DNA of 64,000 nt from Inia geoffrensis (lineage: Eukaryota; Chordata; Mammalia; Artiodactyla; Iniidae). Below are positions 24,271-35,699 of this stretch, in pieces (the stretch's first letter is position 1; each line of letters begins with the position of its first letter). The translations under genes and the position numbers were made by a program. The notes below the pieces were generated by a model. That model searched no databases and was not told the DNA's origin. It saw only the letters and a program-made list of their open reading frames with translations. The stretch is from assembly GCA_036417435.1 (NCBI GenBank), contig CM070910.1:16309501-16373500 (forward strand). The letters are read 5' to 3'.

Positions 24271-26960
24271 CCAACACGATAAAATTAAGATGTTTAGTTA
24301 AAAGGGTGGAGGTTGACAAATTGACAAGTTAACAGAGACCAACTCAAACTCAAAAGTAGTATTTTCTTCAGCAGCTGAGAGAACTAAAACTAGGTAAACT
24401 CCCTTCTACTCCTATTTTCCCAGTTCATATCAGAATGATTGTTTTTGTTGATTTCTCTGATAAACAAAACTTGCCTGGTGTGAGAACTGTGTTCAGCAAG
24501 GTCAAATTGCAGATTTCGAGTTTTCATTTGTATTGGCAAGTATTTCCTCCCATTGATAGGGAATGGAAAATCATTCCGCTGAACTGCCATTGGCTCTATA
24601 CTAATGAAACAAGCCGTATCTGGCCTGCCTGACTGGCAAACCGACAGGAAGTAAACTTGTGATGTGCTCCATTTTGCTAACACTAAAAAGGTTAACATTA
24701 AGATATTATGGGTCAAAATAAGTTTTCCTTAATATAAATGTTAGAGGAAAACTTTAAACATTAAAACTCAAAAGAAGAGTATTACTTAATAATTCAGATG
24801 AAAGTATAGCTAATAAACCAAAGAATTTACTAACTGAAAATTTACTTTTTGTGCACTTTTTTCCCCTCAATAATTCACTGTCATCTGTTATTCTTCCAGA
24901 ACTTGTCTTCTGCACTAGCCAAACAGACAAGTTAAATGGTCAGAATCAACCCCCAGAAACTCTGAGGTTTTTGATGGTAGCACTAATCTCTATACTATAC
25001 CTCGGAATGTGGCATTGCTTTTGACTTACTCTTTTGGCAAGCTTGGGCAGAGGCTGGTTGCAGAGACCACGAATTTTCTTTAACAGAGTAATTCTTTTGA
25101 ATAATTTTATTAAAAACAATCAGCATTCATATATTTCCACCAAAATCTTTTAAATTCTACACTTCTTTACTCTTGCTTCTCTTCTCTGTCTCTCTCTGCA
25201 GGACCATTCCAACCTCTACTTTATTATTTGGCTTCTGAGGCTTGTACCAGGACTGTTTTTTGTTTTTCTTCTTAGGTGAAACAAGAATGCCATTTTCTTT
25301 AACAAGGCAATTAAAATATTACAAATTCTTAAAATTCCCTGGTCTATGTTGTGCCTGTTTGTGGATAAATCAGACTGACTTTCTTTCTGAAGCCACTCAA
25401 ACTGACACCCTGTAGTAGTATCCCTTTCCAGTGGTAGGTTATTACAGTTCAAAACAAACAAACAAACAAACAAAAACCCACAAGAGTATAAAAATATCCA
25501 ATTGTAGATGTTTTTATCTCATTTCTAAAACAGTATTGTGTCATACCAAGTTTAAAAATTAAGCAATTTGTTTCTATACATCTTCAAGGGGAATATTTTT
25601 AAAAGCCAAGAAATATTTTGCATAAATGACTAAAGATCTTAGAACTTAAGGGAAGTCTTCAGTTTTAGGAAAGCTAAAATTATTATTCATTAGGCAGAGA
25701 ATAACTTGCTACAGAACAGGAAAAAGCTTACTGGTGCTAAGATTCAAACATCTGAAAAATGGTTACTGTTAAAGTAGGGTAGGGTGGGGTGGGATGTTTT
25801 CCCTTTTCCGTGAAAACACCAATATTCCCCACATCACAGGAATGTAAGAAAGTGACTAAGCCATTTAATCCATAATGTCAGTATAAATGTACAGTTTCAC
25901 TGAAATTGCCTTAAAGAGGTAAGACAAACTTGTCTTTTAAAGGCTGGTTAAGAGCACATAATTATACATGAATTACTTTTTCTAATCTGCTTTTAAAAAT
26001 TTCTATTCATTTTTTCCCTTTAATGTCAACAACTTCATAGGAATAGGTTAATGAATACTAATTTAGCTGCAAATAATTTCTTTCTTTTCTTCCTTTTAAC
26101 TTCTAGGATGTTTTTTCAAACTTTTGGCTAGATTCAAAAAAATAGCATTCAGAGGATTTTGTGTGATATCTGAGTCTGTGCTTAAAACTAGAGATTCAAA
26201 AAAGTAAGTCCAGTGCAAACACTTTTCAAAATCAGAAGGTGCTTACTACCAAAAAGAGTTGTGATACACAGGAAAACTATCACTAAGAGCCATTCAGCAC
26301 TGAATGCGCAGTATTTCTTGAGCTCCTTAAGTACAGGCCAGGCACTGAAGATATGGTGAAGTTAAGACTGAAAGGAAAATAAGCCACGGTCTGTCCTTGA
26401 GACAGTTTAGTGATTTCCCAGGCTAAAAATGAAAAACAAATATTGCAATTTGACTATTCCACTCTTTCTTCAAAAAACTTATCCACAATTCGCATTACTT
26501 TCTCTTCATAAAAGTTTTCCTTAATACTTTGTGAATTCTCTGAATTACCCTTTCACACAATAAAGGTATAATAACTAATGACAAAGCGAAAATTTATTGA
26601 ATACGTAAACTGTACTAAATGTTTCACGAGTATTTCCATGAACTGGGATCTTATACGATATTTTTATCTACTTGTCAAAATGCTGAAATCCAACTCATCA
26701 AGATATGTCACAACGTTTCCTCATCATAAAGATTAGGTTTACTCCTGACAGCATATTGACTAGATAACATGTGCAAACGCTCCAGAAAGTATTAGTGACC
26801 ATAAATTACAGTTGAGTTTTAATTAACCTTATTCTATCAGAGAAGAGTGCTTTAGCTGTTCAAATAAACTGTGTATTAAACAATGTCCCCCACAGTGCCA
26901 TGAAAGCTTCTTGGAAAGATTACCAACATCAACTATTTTGTTTCATAACAGAACTCCAGA
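24271..26960. other. Non-coding DNA, no recognised gene
   Basis: No supported exon. 24420-24660 is somewhat more mixed in composition and open on both strands for 60-108 codons, but it shows no known motif. 24679-24717 shares a ~36-bp motif with 27709-27747. An AAAC run lies at 25451-25476. Confidence 0.4.
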
Positions 26961-26964
26961 TAAG

Positions 26965-27210
26965 CAACAGACAAAAAAGTTGCAGTTTATTGAGCCCCTT
27001 CTACATATCAGATAATTTACACAAAATGTATAATTTGGCATCACAACAACCCTATAGGTATTCTATTCATTTTACAGAGAAGAAAACAAGCTCAGAGAGG
27101 CTGAGAAATTGTAGTTGGCCCCAAATCACAAAGCTAGTAAGTGGCAAACCAGGATTCAAACCAGGATAGCAGACTCCAAATTTTCTATTGAGCCACAAAG
27201 CAGCTTTCTG
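26965..27210 (+). repeat. MIR SINE, nearly complete
   Basis: The MIR order is clear: 'tttattgagccccttctacatatcag', 'atcacaacaaccctataggta', 'ttttacagagaagaaaacaagctcagagaggctgag', 'atcacaaagctagtaagtggc', 'aggattcaaaccagg'. The open frame across it is a chance reading. Confidence 0.85.
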
Positions 27211-27302
27211 AAGCACTAACAATAGGAAATCGCTATTAACTAAAACTCTGAAGTACAAACATAATGTTGTTCCCAAGTTATGAAGTATATTTCTAAAAAA
27301 AG

Positions 27303-27345
27303 TTTCTTATTGGAGTATAGTTGATTTACAATGTTGTGTTAGTTT
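27303..27345 (-). mobile_element. Very short L1 insertion (extreme 3' end only)
   Basis: About 43 bp matching only the last bases of an L1 3' UTR in antisense (ttggagtatagttgattta, then atgttgtgttagttt), as seen at the 3' ends of the L1 copies at 41544 and 48308. Flanking direct repeats of about 17 bp, tgaagtatatttctaaa (27281-27297) and tgaagtatattcttaaa (27346-27362), look like a TSD with a one-base shift. This would be an extremely 5'-truncated retrotransposition. Confidence 0.7.
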
Positions 27346-27459
27346 TGAAGTATATTCTTAAAGAAAAAAATTTATGTATGGAAGTTTTTGTTTTTGAAAT
27401 CAAAGATAATATCCACTATGCAGTTTTTAAAAGAGCAAATATGCAATGTCTGTTCCCCA

Positions 27460-27640
27460 ACCTCCTGTTGTTTTACTTTTCTCCACAGTACCTTTTTCTC
27501 CCAGACACGCTTGATTTTACTCATTTATTGTATCTTCCACTACTAAAATGTAAACTATATGAGGACAGAAATTTTGTCTGTGTTATCCACTGCTGCCATC
27601 TCCAACATCTCAAAGAACCCTGTGCTCAATAAATATTTGT
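27460..27640 (+). repeat. L2-like 3' end
   Basis: It ends with the pattern 'gtaaactatatgaggacagaaattttgtctgtg... ccctgtgctcaataaatatttgtg', typical of L2 3' termini. The frame at 27321-27632 is a chance reading. Confidence 0.6.
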
Positions 27641-28354
27641 GAAACAATAGAAACCTTGGCACTTAGTAGGTATTCAATAATATTAGTTTCTCTTTTACTA
27701 TGCAGGAAACACTAAAAAGGTTAATGTTAAGATATTAAAGGTCTAAAGAAATTTACCACTCCCATGATACCAAATTTTGAACTGAAACAGATTATCAGAA
27801 ATCCAATAGAATTTCTTGCTCAAGTTTTACATTAAAAATGTTGAGGCAAATCAAAAAGATACATTTGGCAAAGCCTCATTTATAAAGCACTGTCAGGAGA
27901 TACAGGGGTCTACATGAATTATATTTTGAACAAAGCACTTTTAAGTGGCAAAACTTTAACCAATTTTCACAGAGATCTTTTACTGACATTGATATTCACA
28001 ATTTTGCTTTGTGGCAATTCTGACTTGGATCTCCTTCTAACACATCAACTTCTCAGCTGACGCATCTTACTGTGCTTTTAACAGTAGCCCATTCCTTCTG
28101 AGGGTTAAGAAATTAGAAACTAAGCATACTTTGTAAAATGAGTCAATAAAAATCTAAGTGAAAATCTAAGTGAAATGCATAACTTTAACGCTAGAAGGCT
28201 AGTAGTAAGTACTACTTAGTACCAAACATTGTGTTTTGAGGGATGGAATACTTAGAAAATGAAGAAAAAGACAGCCATTCTTAATCTCTGACTCTTATCA
28301 AGGTCACAGGCGAGTTTAGCAGTTAACTAAAGTGAATGTAAAAAGTACAGTACT

Positions 28355-28580
28355 GGGCTTCCCTGGGGGCGCAGTGGTTGAGTCCGCCTGCCGATGCAGG
28401 GGATACGGACGGGTTCGTGCCCCGGTCCAGGAGGATTCCCCATGCCGCAGAGCGGCTGGGCCCGTGAGCCATGGCCGCTGAGCCTGTGCATCCGGAGCCT
28501 GTGCTCCGCAACGGGAGAGACCACAACAGTGAGAGGCCCGCGTACCGCAAAAACAAACAAACAAACAAACAAACAAAAAA
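28355..28580 (+). mobile_element. CHR SINE (short form) with AAAC tail
   Basis: Starts gggcttccctgggggcgc and ends cgcgtaccgc followed by a run of AAAC units. The exact TSD gtacagtact occurs at 28345-28354 and 28581-28590. The AAAC tail differs from the pure A tails of most copies in the window. Confidence 0.95.
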
Positions 28581-28590
28581 GTACAGTACT

Positions 28591-31200
28591 GGCCACCCCC
28601 GAGTACTTACTCAGGGTTTTAGCTTTCTGATTAAATAAGTGTCCTTGATTTTTAGGGTCAGAATCATAAAAAAATGAAATGTTAAAATATTGTAAGTATT
28701 TTGGAAATATGAGCCAGAGGCAAATAAATATGAACATGCATACGTTTAGATTTCATACAATTTCAAAGTCTCCAAATCCTTACCATCTTAATACAGAGGA
28801 CTTAAAATAAAATGACATATAGACTGTGAGAGTCTACAAAAAGATTCAGCCCAAACCTCCTTAGAATCGTTCAGCATGATCATCTTCCTGTGCTTGGCAC
28901 CCACCACTACCCACATTTCCATTTTGCTAGTTGCCCACAACTGTTCATCTAATCCTCTACTAGCATCTTATCCCCTAGCTTCTCCTCCTTATTACTGTTT
29001 TGCCCCATTTTCACATTTGCCTCTGTTATTTCCTCATAATCCTTCTATTTTATAGAGTCCCAATCTTGGACCAAATAAAGATGACATAAGTGAAACAACG
29101 GAAAAGTGCTACTACTGTTCTCTCTTGGGTCATAGGAGCGTGGTCAAGTAGAGATATAATGAAATTGAAGCTTTTCTGAATTACAGTTTAACTTACAAAC
29201 TTTGTATGTTGTAAAGATTATCAGGAACTTTTTTTCAAAACATCTATAACAAGGTAAACAGTGCCTTTTAAATATGTTGATAACCATTAAAAAATACACT
29301 TTTAGTCTTGATGAATTTATACAACTAAAATAAATGCTGTTTCAGAAAATTCACACACTCCTCATGCGACTTTTTTGGCACGAAACTCACAAAGTTTCAT
29401 GTAAGTGGTGCCCATCACACCCATTTTGCAAAATGCCATATGTTCATAGATACATATGTAGATTTCACCCTCAACAGTATTTTGAGAAAAGAATTTTCCT
29501 TACAGAGAAAACTACAGAAGTAGAATAAACTTTTATTTCTGTCAAGACACAAGACTAATCATGTTATGACACTTACCCAAGTATAACGTGTTACTAATAC
29601 TAAACAAGCAATTCTCAATAATAACGTAACTGGGGATCTGAGTAGTTGTGCCCACTTAACTCTGCAGAGTTTAAAAACCTCCTGATTTCATTAGATGCGA
29701 TAACTGTATGCAAGTTTTAAACAATATCACTAGCTGAAGGCAAGCACTTCTTTCCAGTAAAGAGAGGACCAAATATAGGTGTTATTTCAATCAAATCAGA
29801 TTAAGTTAAAACTTATTTTTCAGGAAATTTGTATCAGATGAGACTGATCATTTACCCACTTCTTAACAAGTTACAAAAGCACAGGTTCTACTATGCGACA
29901 GTTCACTAAGGAGGGTTGAACCACTTGCATTTCATCAGTGTCCCCTGAGAATACTTTTGAACTCAAGAAAAGGTATTCCACGTGCCCAAGAGAAAAATGA
30001 AATAACGGAGTATATTCAGTGGACGACTTACTCATCTAATTAACGCATTCAACTTTCAGTTGATCCTTTAAAGATTTAAATCTTAAGCACCCTCTATTAG
30101 AAACTGATTAGATTTAAGGGGAAAAAAACCCCAACAGAAGTTCTGAATCACTGGAATTTTTGTTCTATTTCCTGTTAACACAGTGATAGTGCCATCATTC
30201 AATATATTCCTTCCAGACACTTTTTTTCAAAGCTATTGAATCCTTTTTAAACTTGGCCCTATTTTAATTTGTAACTCATTTATCTGACAATTCTTCCCAT
30301 TGTTTCTAATTTAAGTGCTCAACCAAAGCTTACAGTAAGATGAAGAGCGTGTCTGTCTTTATTAGAAAATGCAGTGGTTTCAAAATCTAAAGTTTCAAAC
30401 TGTCGGGGTTTAAAACCAATCACGACTTCACTGTTCCAAGGAATTCAAAGATACTTTTAAAAAGGTGTCAATACTCTGCTACTGTACGAAGAGTGTGGTA
30501 AGCAGCAGTAGGGTAAAAACTGAAAGCAAAATTCTATTCCATGCCCACCAAAATTCCCGGCCAAATCTGAAATTGCATAATGAGCAACGTACTCTTTAAG
30601 AGTGAGCTAAAGCACAAACGAATTTCTTTTATAAAACGCGAATCAACCTGACCCTAAAGTTCGACACTTTACAAACTTACCTAAAACAGACAAAATGGAT
30701 GCAAAAGTATAGTGCCTCACTGTTGCCTCAAATACGACCTTAGTTTTCATGAACTTTCCAATGAAGAGAGGCACTCAAAACAGCCTCGCACTGGGGACCC
30801 CGAAACGCATGAACTCCTGCGAACCCCCTGTGAAGCTGCAAATTCCCTCCACTCTCCTGGAAACCCAGCTTATCAGAAACATTTGAAGAATTCCTCCACG
30901 ACAATTAAGCTGACTTGAAGAATGGAAACCGAACATCGCAAATATACTATATATGGAATGAAACATGGCCAAACGCATAGATACGAAGCCACATGGGCTC
31001 CGCCACTCTGCTATACTACCCAGCCCGAGCAGCCTTACAGCATCAGCAACGGGAAGATACACCTGTCACCTGTTCAGCGATACCCAGGCCCTTTCAGCCT
31101 CCCGGCCCCAACCCCAATCTTAGGGTTTGAGGTTGACAGGACAGAAAGCTAGAACTATTAGAACTATCCTCTGAAATCTATGGGCCACACACGCACAGCG
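28591..31200. other. Non-coding DNA leading into the CpG island
   Basis: No repeat or exon is recognised. GC content rises from about 30.7 kb. Open frames at 30712-31152 on both strands show no known motif. If the leftward gene model is right, this is the start of intron 1. Confidence 0.4.
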
Positions 31201-31775
31201 GGGCTGGCTCCCCACTTCCAGAGGGCTGCAGAAAACCCACATCGGAAAAGGAAAGACGCTCTCCCCTCGACCTCCACGTAACTCCCTCGATCTCTCCCCG
31301 CAACACCATCGCCCCTAAGTCATCCCTCCTCGGGCCACGGCTCCCCCAGAGAAGATCTCCGTCCCCCTCCCCGCCTAGCCCCCCCATATCTCACACATGC
31401 CAAAGGGGCGGGCCGGGGGCACCCGTGCAGGCAGGGGCCCTCCCCGCCCCCGGCACCCTCCCCCACCCGGGGCTCTCCCCGGCGCCCGACTCCAATGAAT
31501 CTCCCCCTCCCCCTACACACTTCTTCCCGGGATCCCAGGCCGGGCCCGATGCTCCCCACCCCCGCCCGGTCTGGAGGACTTGGGGGGCCTCCCTCTCTGC
31601 CTCGCCACTGGGAAAGGAAGGAGGCGGAGGGAGGAAGAGCGAGAGGAAGAAGCGGACGCCCCGCAAGGGCCTCGCGAGTCGGCAAAGTCCCTTCCAGATG
31701 AAGGGGGGTGCGGGGAGCTGAGGGGAGAACCGGGCTTGGGGATCCCGCCGAGGCCCGGCAGCGCTGTCCGCTTAC

Positions 31776-32001
31776 CCTTCGCCGCCGCCGCTTCCCCCTC
31801 CTCCTCCTCGGCCGCCGCCGCCGCCGCCTCTCCCACTACGGCAGCCGTCTCCACCGTCGCCGCCGCCGCCGCCTCCACCACCACAGCCGCCGCCAGCGCC
31901 GCCGCCGCCTCCGATTCCACCCGGCAGGGGGGACACCTCAGCTCTCCCTCCCTCCCCGCTCAGCCCCTCCGATCGGCCGCCTCCGCCAACTCCCTCCGGC
32001 T

Positions 32002-32033
<32 letters not shown>

Positions 32034-32280
32034 TCGTGGCTGAGGGGGAGGGGAGGGGGGTCGGGCTGGGTCGCCCCGCCGGCGGCTGCTGCAGATCAAA
32101 AACGATGGCTGGGTGGCGTCGCCGCTCCCCGCTCCTCGGCTCCAGCTCGCTCGGCCTCCCTACCTCCTTCGGCCCCCACCCCCCTCGCGCTTGCTTGCCC
32201 TCCCCCCACCCCCCCAGCTCTCGCTTGCTCTCGCCGCGGCTCCGCCAGTCCAGTGCAAATCAAAATACTGTCACACAATA
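31776..32280 (-). other. Candidate 5' non-coding first exon of an unidentified gene
   Basis: Read on the minus strand, the GC-rich core ends in AGG|GTAAGC, a strong splice donor match with the exon ending at 31776. No ATG occurs on the minus strand from about 32329 down to the donor, as expected of an untranslated first exon; the Ala-rich frame here (31513-31920) opens only with GTG and runs through the donor. The transcription start is not defined; 32280 is a placeholder near the YY1-like site. If correct, the start codon lies in an exon beyond the left window edge, intron 1 exceeds 31.7 kb, and the 5' UTR carries a (GGC)10 run. This is inference from splice signal and composition; no transcript is seen. 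Confidence 0.45.
32002..32031. repeat. (GCC)10 trinucleotide run
   Basis: Ten uninterrupted GCC units, equal to (GGC)10 on the minus strand, lie inside the CpG island and within the proposed 5' untranslated exon. Several shorter GCC/GGC runs lie at 31780-31910 and 32370-32415. Confidence 0.95.
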
Positions 32281-32287
32281 TGGCGGC
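32277..32287 (+). promoter_or_regulatory. YY1-like site AATATGGCGGC
   Basis: Close match to the YY1 consensus AAnATGGCGGC, in plus orientation. YY1 sites of this form usually sit just downstream of the start site in the direction of transcription, which argues for rightward transcription from the island. An octamer-like gtgcaaat (32253-32260) lies 17 bases upstream. Confidence 0.5.
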
Positions 32288-32728
32288 GCGGCCGCCAGCA
32301 AACACCGCGAGATCTGTGGGCGCTGCTGAGGCGGCGGCTGAGACTAGGCCTCCCCCAGTCGGGCGGCGGGGGAGCGGCCAGCGGCGGCGGCGGCAGCGGC
32401 GGTGGCGGCGGCGCGGAGATGCTCTTTCTCCGCCCTGCACCCCTCCCCCGACTCTCGCAGACTCCACACCCGTCTTGCGAAGGCAGCAGGGAGAACGCTG
32501 CCCGGTCGCGCGGACTGGCGCGGGCAGCCGCCGGGGCCTTGCTAGAGGGGGCGCCGAGGCAAACGGCCAGAGGAGGGCCCGATCCTACTTTTTAAGTTTT
32601 ATCCCGGCCGCCGTTACTTGGAGGGGGTGTGTGTGTGGAGAGAAAGAGCAGGTTTACCCGCCAACGGGGGCCGATAGCAGTTTGGGTTGAAAGGAGAAAA
32701 GAACTCAGCTCCCCGCGGCTCGGCCCGT

Positions 32729-32737
32729 CCGGAAGCG
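32729..32737 (+). promoter_or_regulatory. ETS-type site ccggaagcg
   Basis: Matches the CCGGAAG core bound by ETS/GABP factors, frequent in CpG-island promoters. A second core (gccggaagta) occurs outside the island at 33625-33634. Motif match only. Confidence 0.4.
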
Positions 32738-33010
32738 GGCGGCAGGACCAGTGGGGCTGCTGGCCTCGCCGCGCGGGGAGGGGGCTTCGAGCTCCGGGCG
32801 GGAGGCGGACCCGATGCCGCGGCACTGCAGCAGCCCCGCGCCTTCCCAGGGTCCCGGCCGCCGAGGGCGGCAGGTGGGCCGCTGCGGGGCGGGGACACAC
32901 CCCTTTGGAGGCGGGCGGCGCCGAGAGCCGCTGGCGGACTGTGGTGACCAGAGCGGGAGACCGGAGCCGTCCCGAGAGTGTGCGGGACACGTCCTAGAAG
33001 GCTCGGAACT

Positions 33011-34463
33011 CGTAGCTTCGAGTTTGGAAAAAAATGTTGGGCTCTGAGTCTTCTTGAGCGCTGGAAAGAAAAAACCAGTCTAAATGCTGCAAGGGTTTTG
33101 TTGTTTCGATTTTATTTAAATTGCACGTTCCTAGAAGTCCTAGAAGCAGAGCCAAAGACACTTTAACTTGGCGGGGGGCAGGCGAAGCAAAGACTTCTGT
33201 TTCTATCTTCTTAAAGAAATATTTGTTTAATTTCCCCCTAAAATGAAACGTGTTTAACACTCACACGTTTCTCACAATGTAAGATATTTATTTAAACATT
33301 CTAGCGCTTTAATGGTGTCCAAAACACTACATATTTAAAAGTTTTGTCCATTTCTCTGCCAGTTTCTTCCTTGAAACAATTCTTACTCCCCAGAAAAATC
33401 CTGAAGGACCATTTTTATTTTTCTATTTCCAGTATGAGCGCTGTAGTTACAGCGAGAGCCTTTAAACACACACACACCCCCAAAACAAAACAAAAATCTC
33501 TTAAGAAGTACAGCCTTCTCTACGGTTAAGGTACTTTTGCCAGTTCTTTCCCCCTCACTCATCATTTAAAAATACCTGAAATATTGGGAGAGGGCACCAA
33601 TTCAAAACCTTTAGCATGTCAGAAGCCGGAAGTACTTATTATTACTTACTGTATCAGAATTTAAGTATTTTTTTCTCCATTGTCGATATTAAGAGGAGTA
33701 AATTAGGATTTAAAAAATGGGAAGACTATAGTTTTAATGTATGCAATGCTTGGTAATAAAAAAAATCACTGAACCTTAATACTTCACAGTAGTCCTTTCT
33801 GAGGAACTATTTCCGAACTAAATGTTAAAGTAATTAATGAAATGAGTTTAGAGAAATTGAATCCATTATTAAGTAAGTTTCACTTCTCTTTGAAACCGCT
33901 ATAAAATATAGAGCCAACGATTGCTTTTGAAATGGTAGAATTACGTATTTTATACAAAATATTGTTAGAAATTTAATAAAATGTGTATATACATATTTTA
34001 ATAGAAATATAATGCTTTGTAAACTTATGAACATGATAGGTGTGAATAGCTCAAGTCTAAGAGCCAGTGGGTGGCAGAGAAGATATGTATAACAATACAT
34101 TCTTGCACCAGCACTGAAGAGCTTTAACCTTGATCTAATCATGAGAAGCATCAAACAAACCCAAATAGAGGAAAATTCTACAAAATAGCTGGCCCATATT
34201 CTTAAAACGCGCTCAATGTCATGAAAACAAAACAAAACTGCAGATTAAAGGAAACTAAAGACATAACAACTAAATGCAATATGTAACCCTGAACTAGATC
34301 TTTACTGGAGGAGGAAAATGCTATACTTTAGGAAGTTATTGGGATAATCGATGCAGTTGGAATATGAACTGTAGATTAAAGTACGTTATCCATGTTAAGT
34401 TTCCTGAATATATTATGTATGAGAATGTTCTTGTTCATCAGAAAACACACTGAAATATTCCGT
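33011..34463. other. Non-coding DNA right of the CpG island
   Basis: AT-rich, with no supported exon. The 133-codon minus frame at 33834-34235 has no recognisable motif. Confidence 0.4.
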
Positions 34464-34484
34464 GCGGCCACCAGGGAAGTCCCC
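34464..34484 (-). mobile_element. Orphan 5' terminus of a CHR SINE (21 bp)
   Basis: The stretch gcggccaccagggaagtcccc matches the reverse complement of the first ~20 bases of the CHR SINE (compare gcgccaccagggaagcccc at 63691-63709). No SINE body, tail or TSD adjoins it. Confidence 0.6.
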
Positions 34485-35002
34485 TTGGTTATTTTTAAAT
34501 TTTAAAATAGTTTAAATATTTTAAAAATCTTGGTGAATATGGGAATTTCTCTACTATTCTTGCAATTTTTCACTGTATGAAATTATTGCAAAATAAGTTT
34601 TAAAAAACAAAGAGCTTTAAACTGCAGAGTTCCCTACTTAACGAAGAGAAGGAATGTTGTGAGATGGACAGGTAGAGATAGAGAAGTAGATATCCTTTCA
34701 TAATGGAACTAGCCGTCTGTTTCTCAGTAACAGATGGGAGTTTTGGTCATTCAACTTTTCCTTCTTCTCACCTATTTAATCTACTTGAATTTGGAACAGA
34801 AATAGGAACGCTTACTATATATTTGGTAAATGTGATATCCATATTTAGTGATCCAATAAATATTCAGTGTCTATTATCCACAAGGCTCTGTGGAGAAAAC
34901 ATGAGGGAACAAAGCAGACTGTGCCTTTCAGATGCTGTCTGTAATGATTAGAGAGATAAAACAAGACATAATCCCTATACTACATTCAAGAGTCTTTTAG
35001 TC

Positions 35003-35149
35003 TAGTGCTGTGTGGCCACTAGCTACCTGTAGCTATTTACATTTAAATTAATTAAGCAAAAAGAAATGTTCAGGCCCCCAGTTGCATTAGCCACATTTCA
35101 CGCGCTCATTAACCGTCTTCACAGAAAGTTCTATTATTGAACAGCACTG
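35003..35149. mobile_element. hAT-like non-autonomous DNA transposon relic
   Basis: A short AT-rich centre is bounded by inverted ends tagtgctgtg and gaacagcactg, and contains 'ggccactagctacctgtagc' and 'gttgcattagccacattt', which read as inverted halves. The CAGTGCTG-type ends suit Charlie-type hAT elements. The 8-bp TSD is not clear. Confidence 0.5.
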
Positions 35150-35159
35150 GTAGTAGAAG

Positions 35160-35690
35160 AGAATACACTATGTAAATAACACTAATACAAAGTAGATGGT
35201 AATAAACACCATAGAATCTTAGAAGAAGGAGAGTTTACTTTGCAGGGGGTGGCAGTAGAGGAAATGTCAGGGACAGTTTCAAGAAGATTGTGTACAGGCA
35301 AGTGGAGATGGAGCAAGAGAATCCCAGGCAAAGACAACATGAACAAAGCGGGAAAGGGAGAGGCATATTCAAGGGATAGCACTTAGTCCTATGTATCCAT
35401 AGTGCAAGGTACGTAACAGAGTGTAGCGCTGTACAACACCACAAATGCTGAACTACTGAGCTTGGACTAATTCTCTAAGCAACGGGAAGTTACTAAAGAA
35501 GTTGTCTTTTGGACAAGACAAAAAATATGATCAAATAGTTCTTTAGGAAGGATAATCTAGCAGCACACGTATGAAATGGATTAGAGTTGAGGGCATAAAG
35601 ACTGCATAGCATCGCAATAGCCCAAATGAGACATGATGAATTGATATAAAGAAGTCTATCAGTAAAGATGTAACAAATTCCAATTTAAAA
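35160..35690. other. Non-coding DNA with old-repeat flavour
   Basis: No gene. Phrases such as 'atgaacaaagcgggaaagggagaggc' resemble an old dispersed mammalian repeat also hinted at around 3490-3780 and 36240-36880. No family is assigned. Confidence 0.3.
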
Positions 35691-35699
35691 TGGCTTAAG

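Larger units (their letters stand above)
31330..33010. promoter_or_regulatory. CpG island promoter region
   Basis: About 1.7 kb of very GC- and CpG-rich DNA stands in otherwise AT-rich sequence, with long GCC/GGC runs, GC boxes (ggggcgggg at 32886-32894), an ETS-type ccggaagcg at 32729-32737 and a YY1-like site at 32277-32287. No TATA box is seen. This is the layout of a housekeeping-type mammalian promoter with dispersed start sites. Both strands carry many long open frames (up to 249 codons) that arise because stop codons are rare in such sequence; none shows a family motif. It is the only clear promoter in the window. The gene it serves could not be named from sequence alone. Confidence 0.9.

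Noticed and set aside
25060..25480. Possible exon or retrocopy (KENGILVSPKKKNKKQ-like reading on the minus strand; splice-acceptor-like tracts on the plus strand)
   Set aside because: The reading is short, broken by stops on both sides, and resembles no protein I can name.
28355..28454. tRNA gene suggested by A- and B-box-like sequences in the CHR copies
   Set aside because: The boxes belong to tRNA-derived SINEs. No cloverleaf is maintained and the copies have tails and TSDs.
31513..31920. Alanine-rich minus-strand frame as an N-terminal coding exon
   Set aside because: It begins only with GTG, no ATG lies in or above it, and it runs through a good splice donor. A non-coding exon fits better.
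31580..32329. 249-codon and other long open frames on both strands of the CpG island
   Set aside because: Stops are rare in GC-rich DNA. The frames overlap each other on both strands, are low-complexity and match no family.
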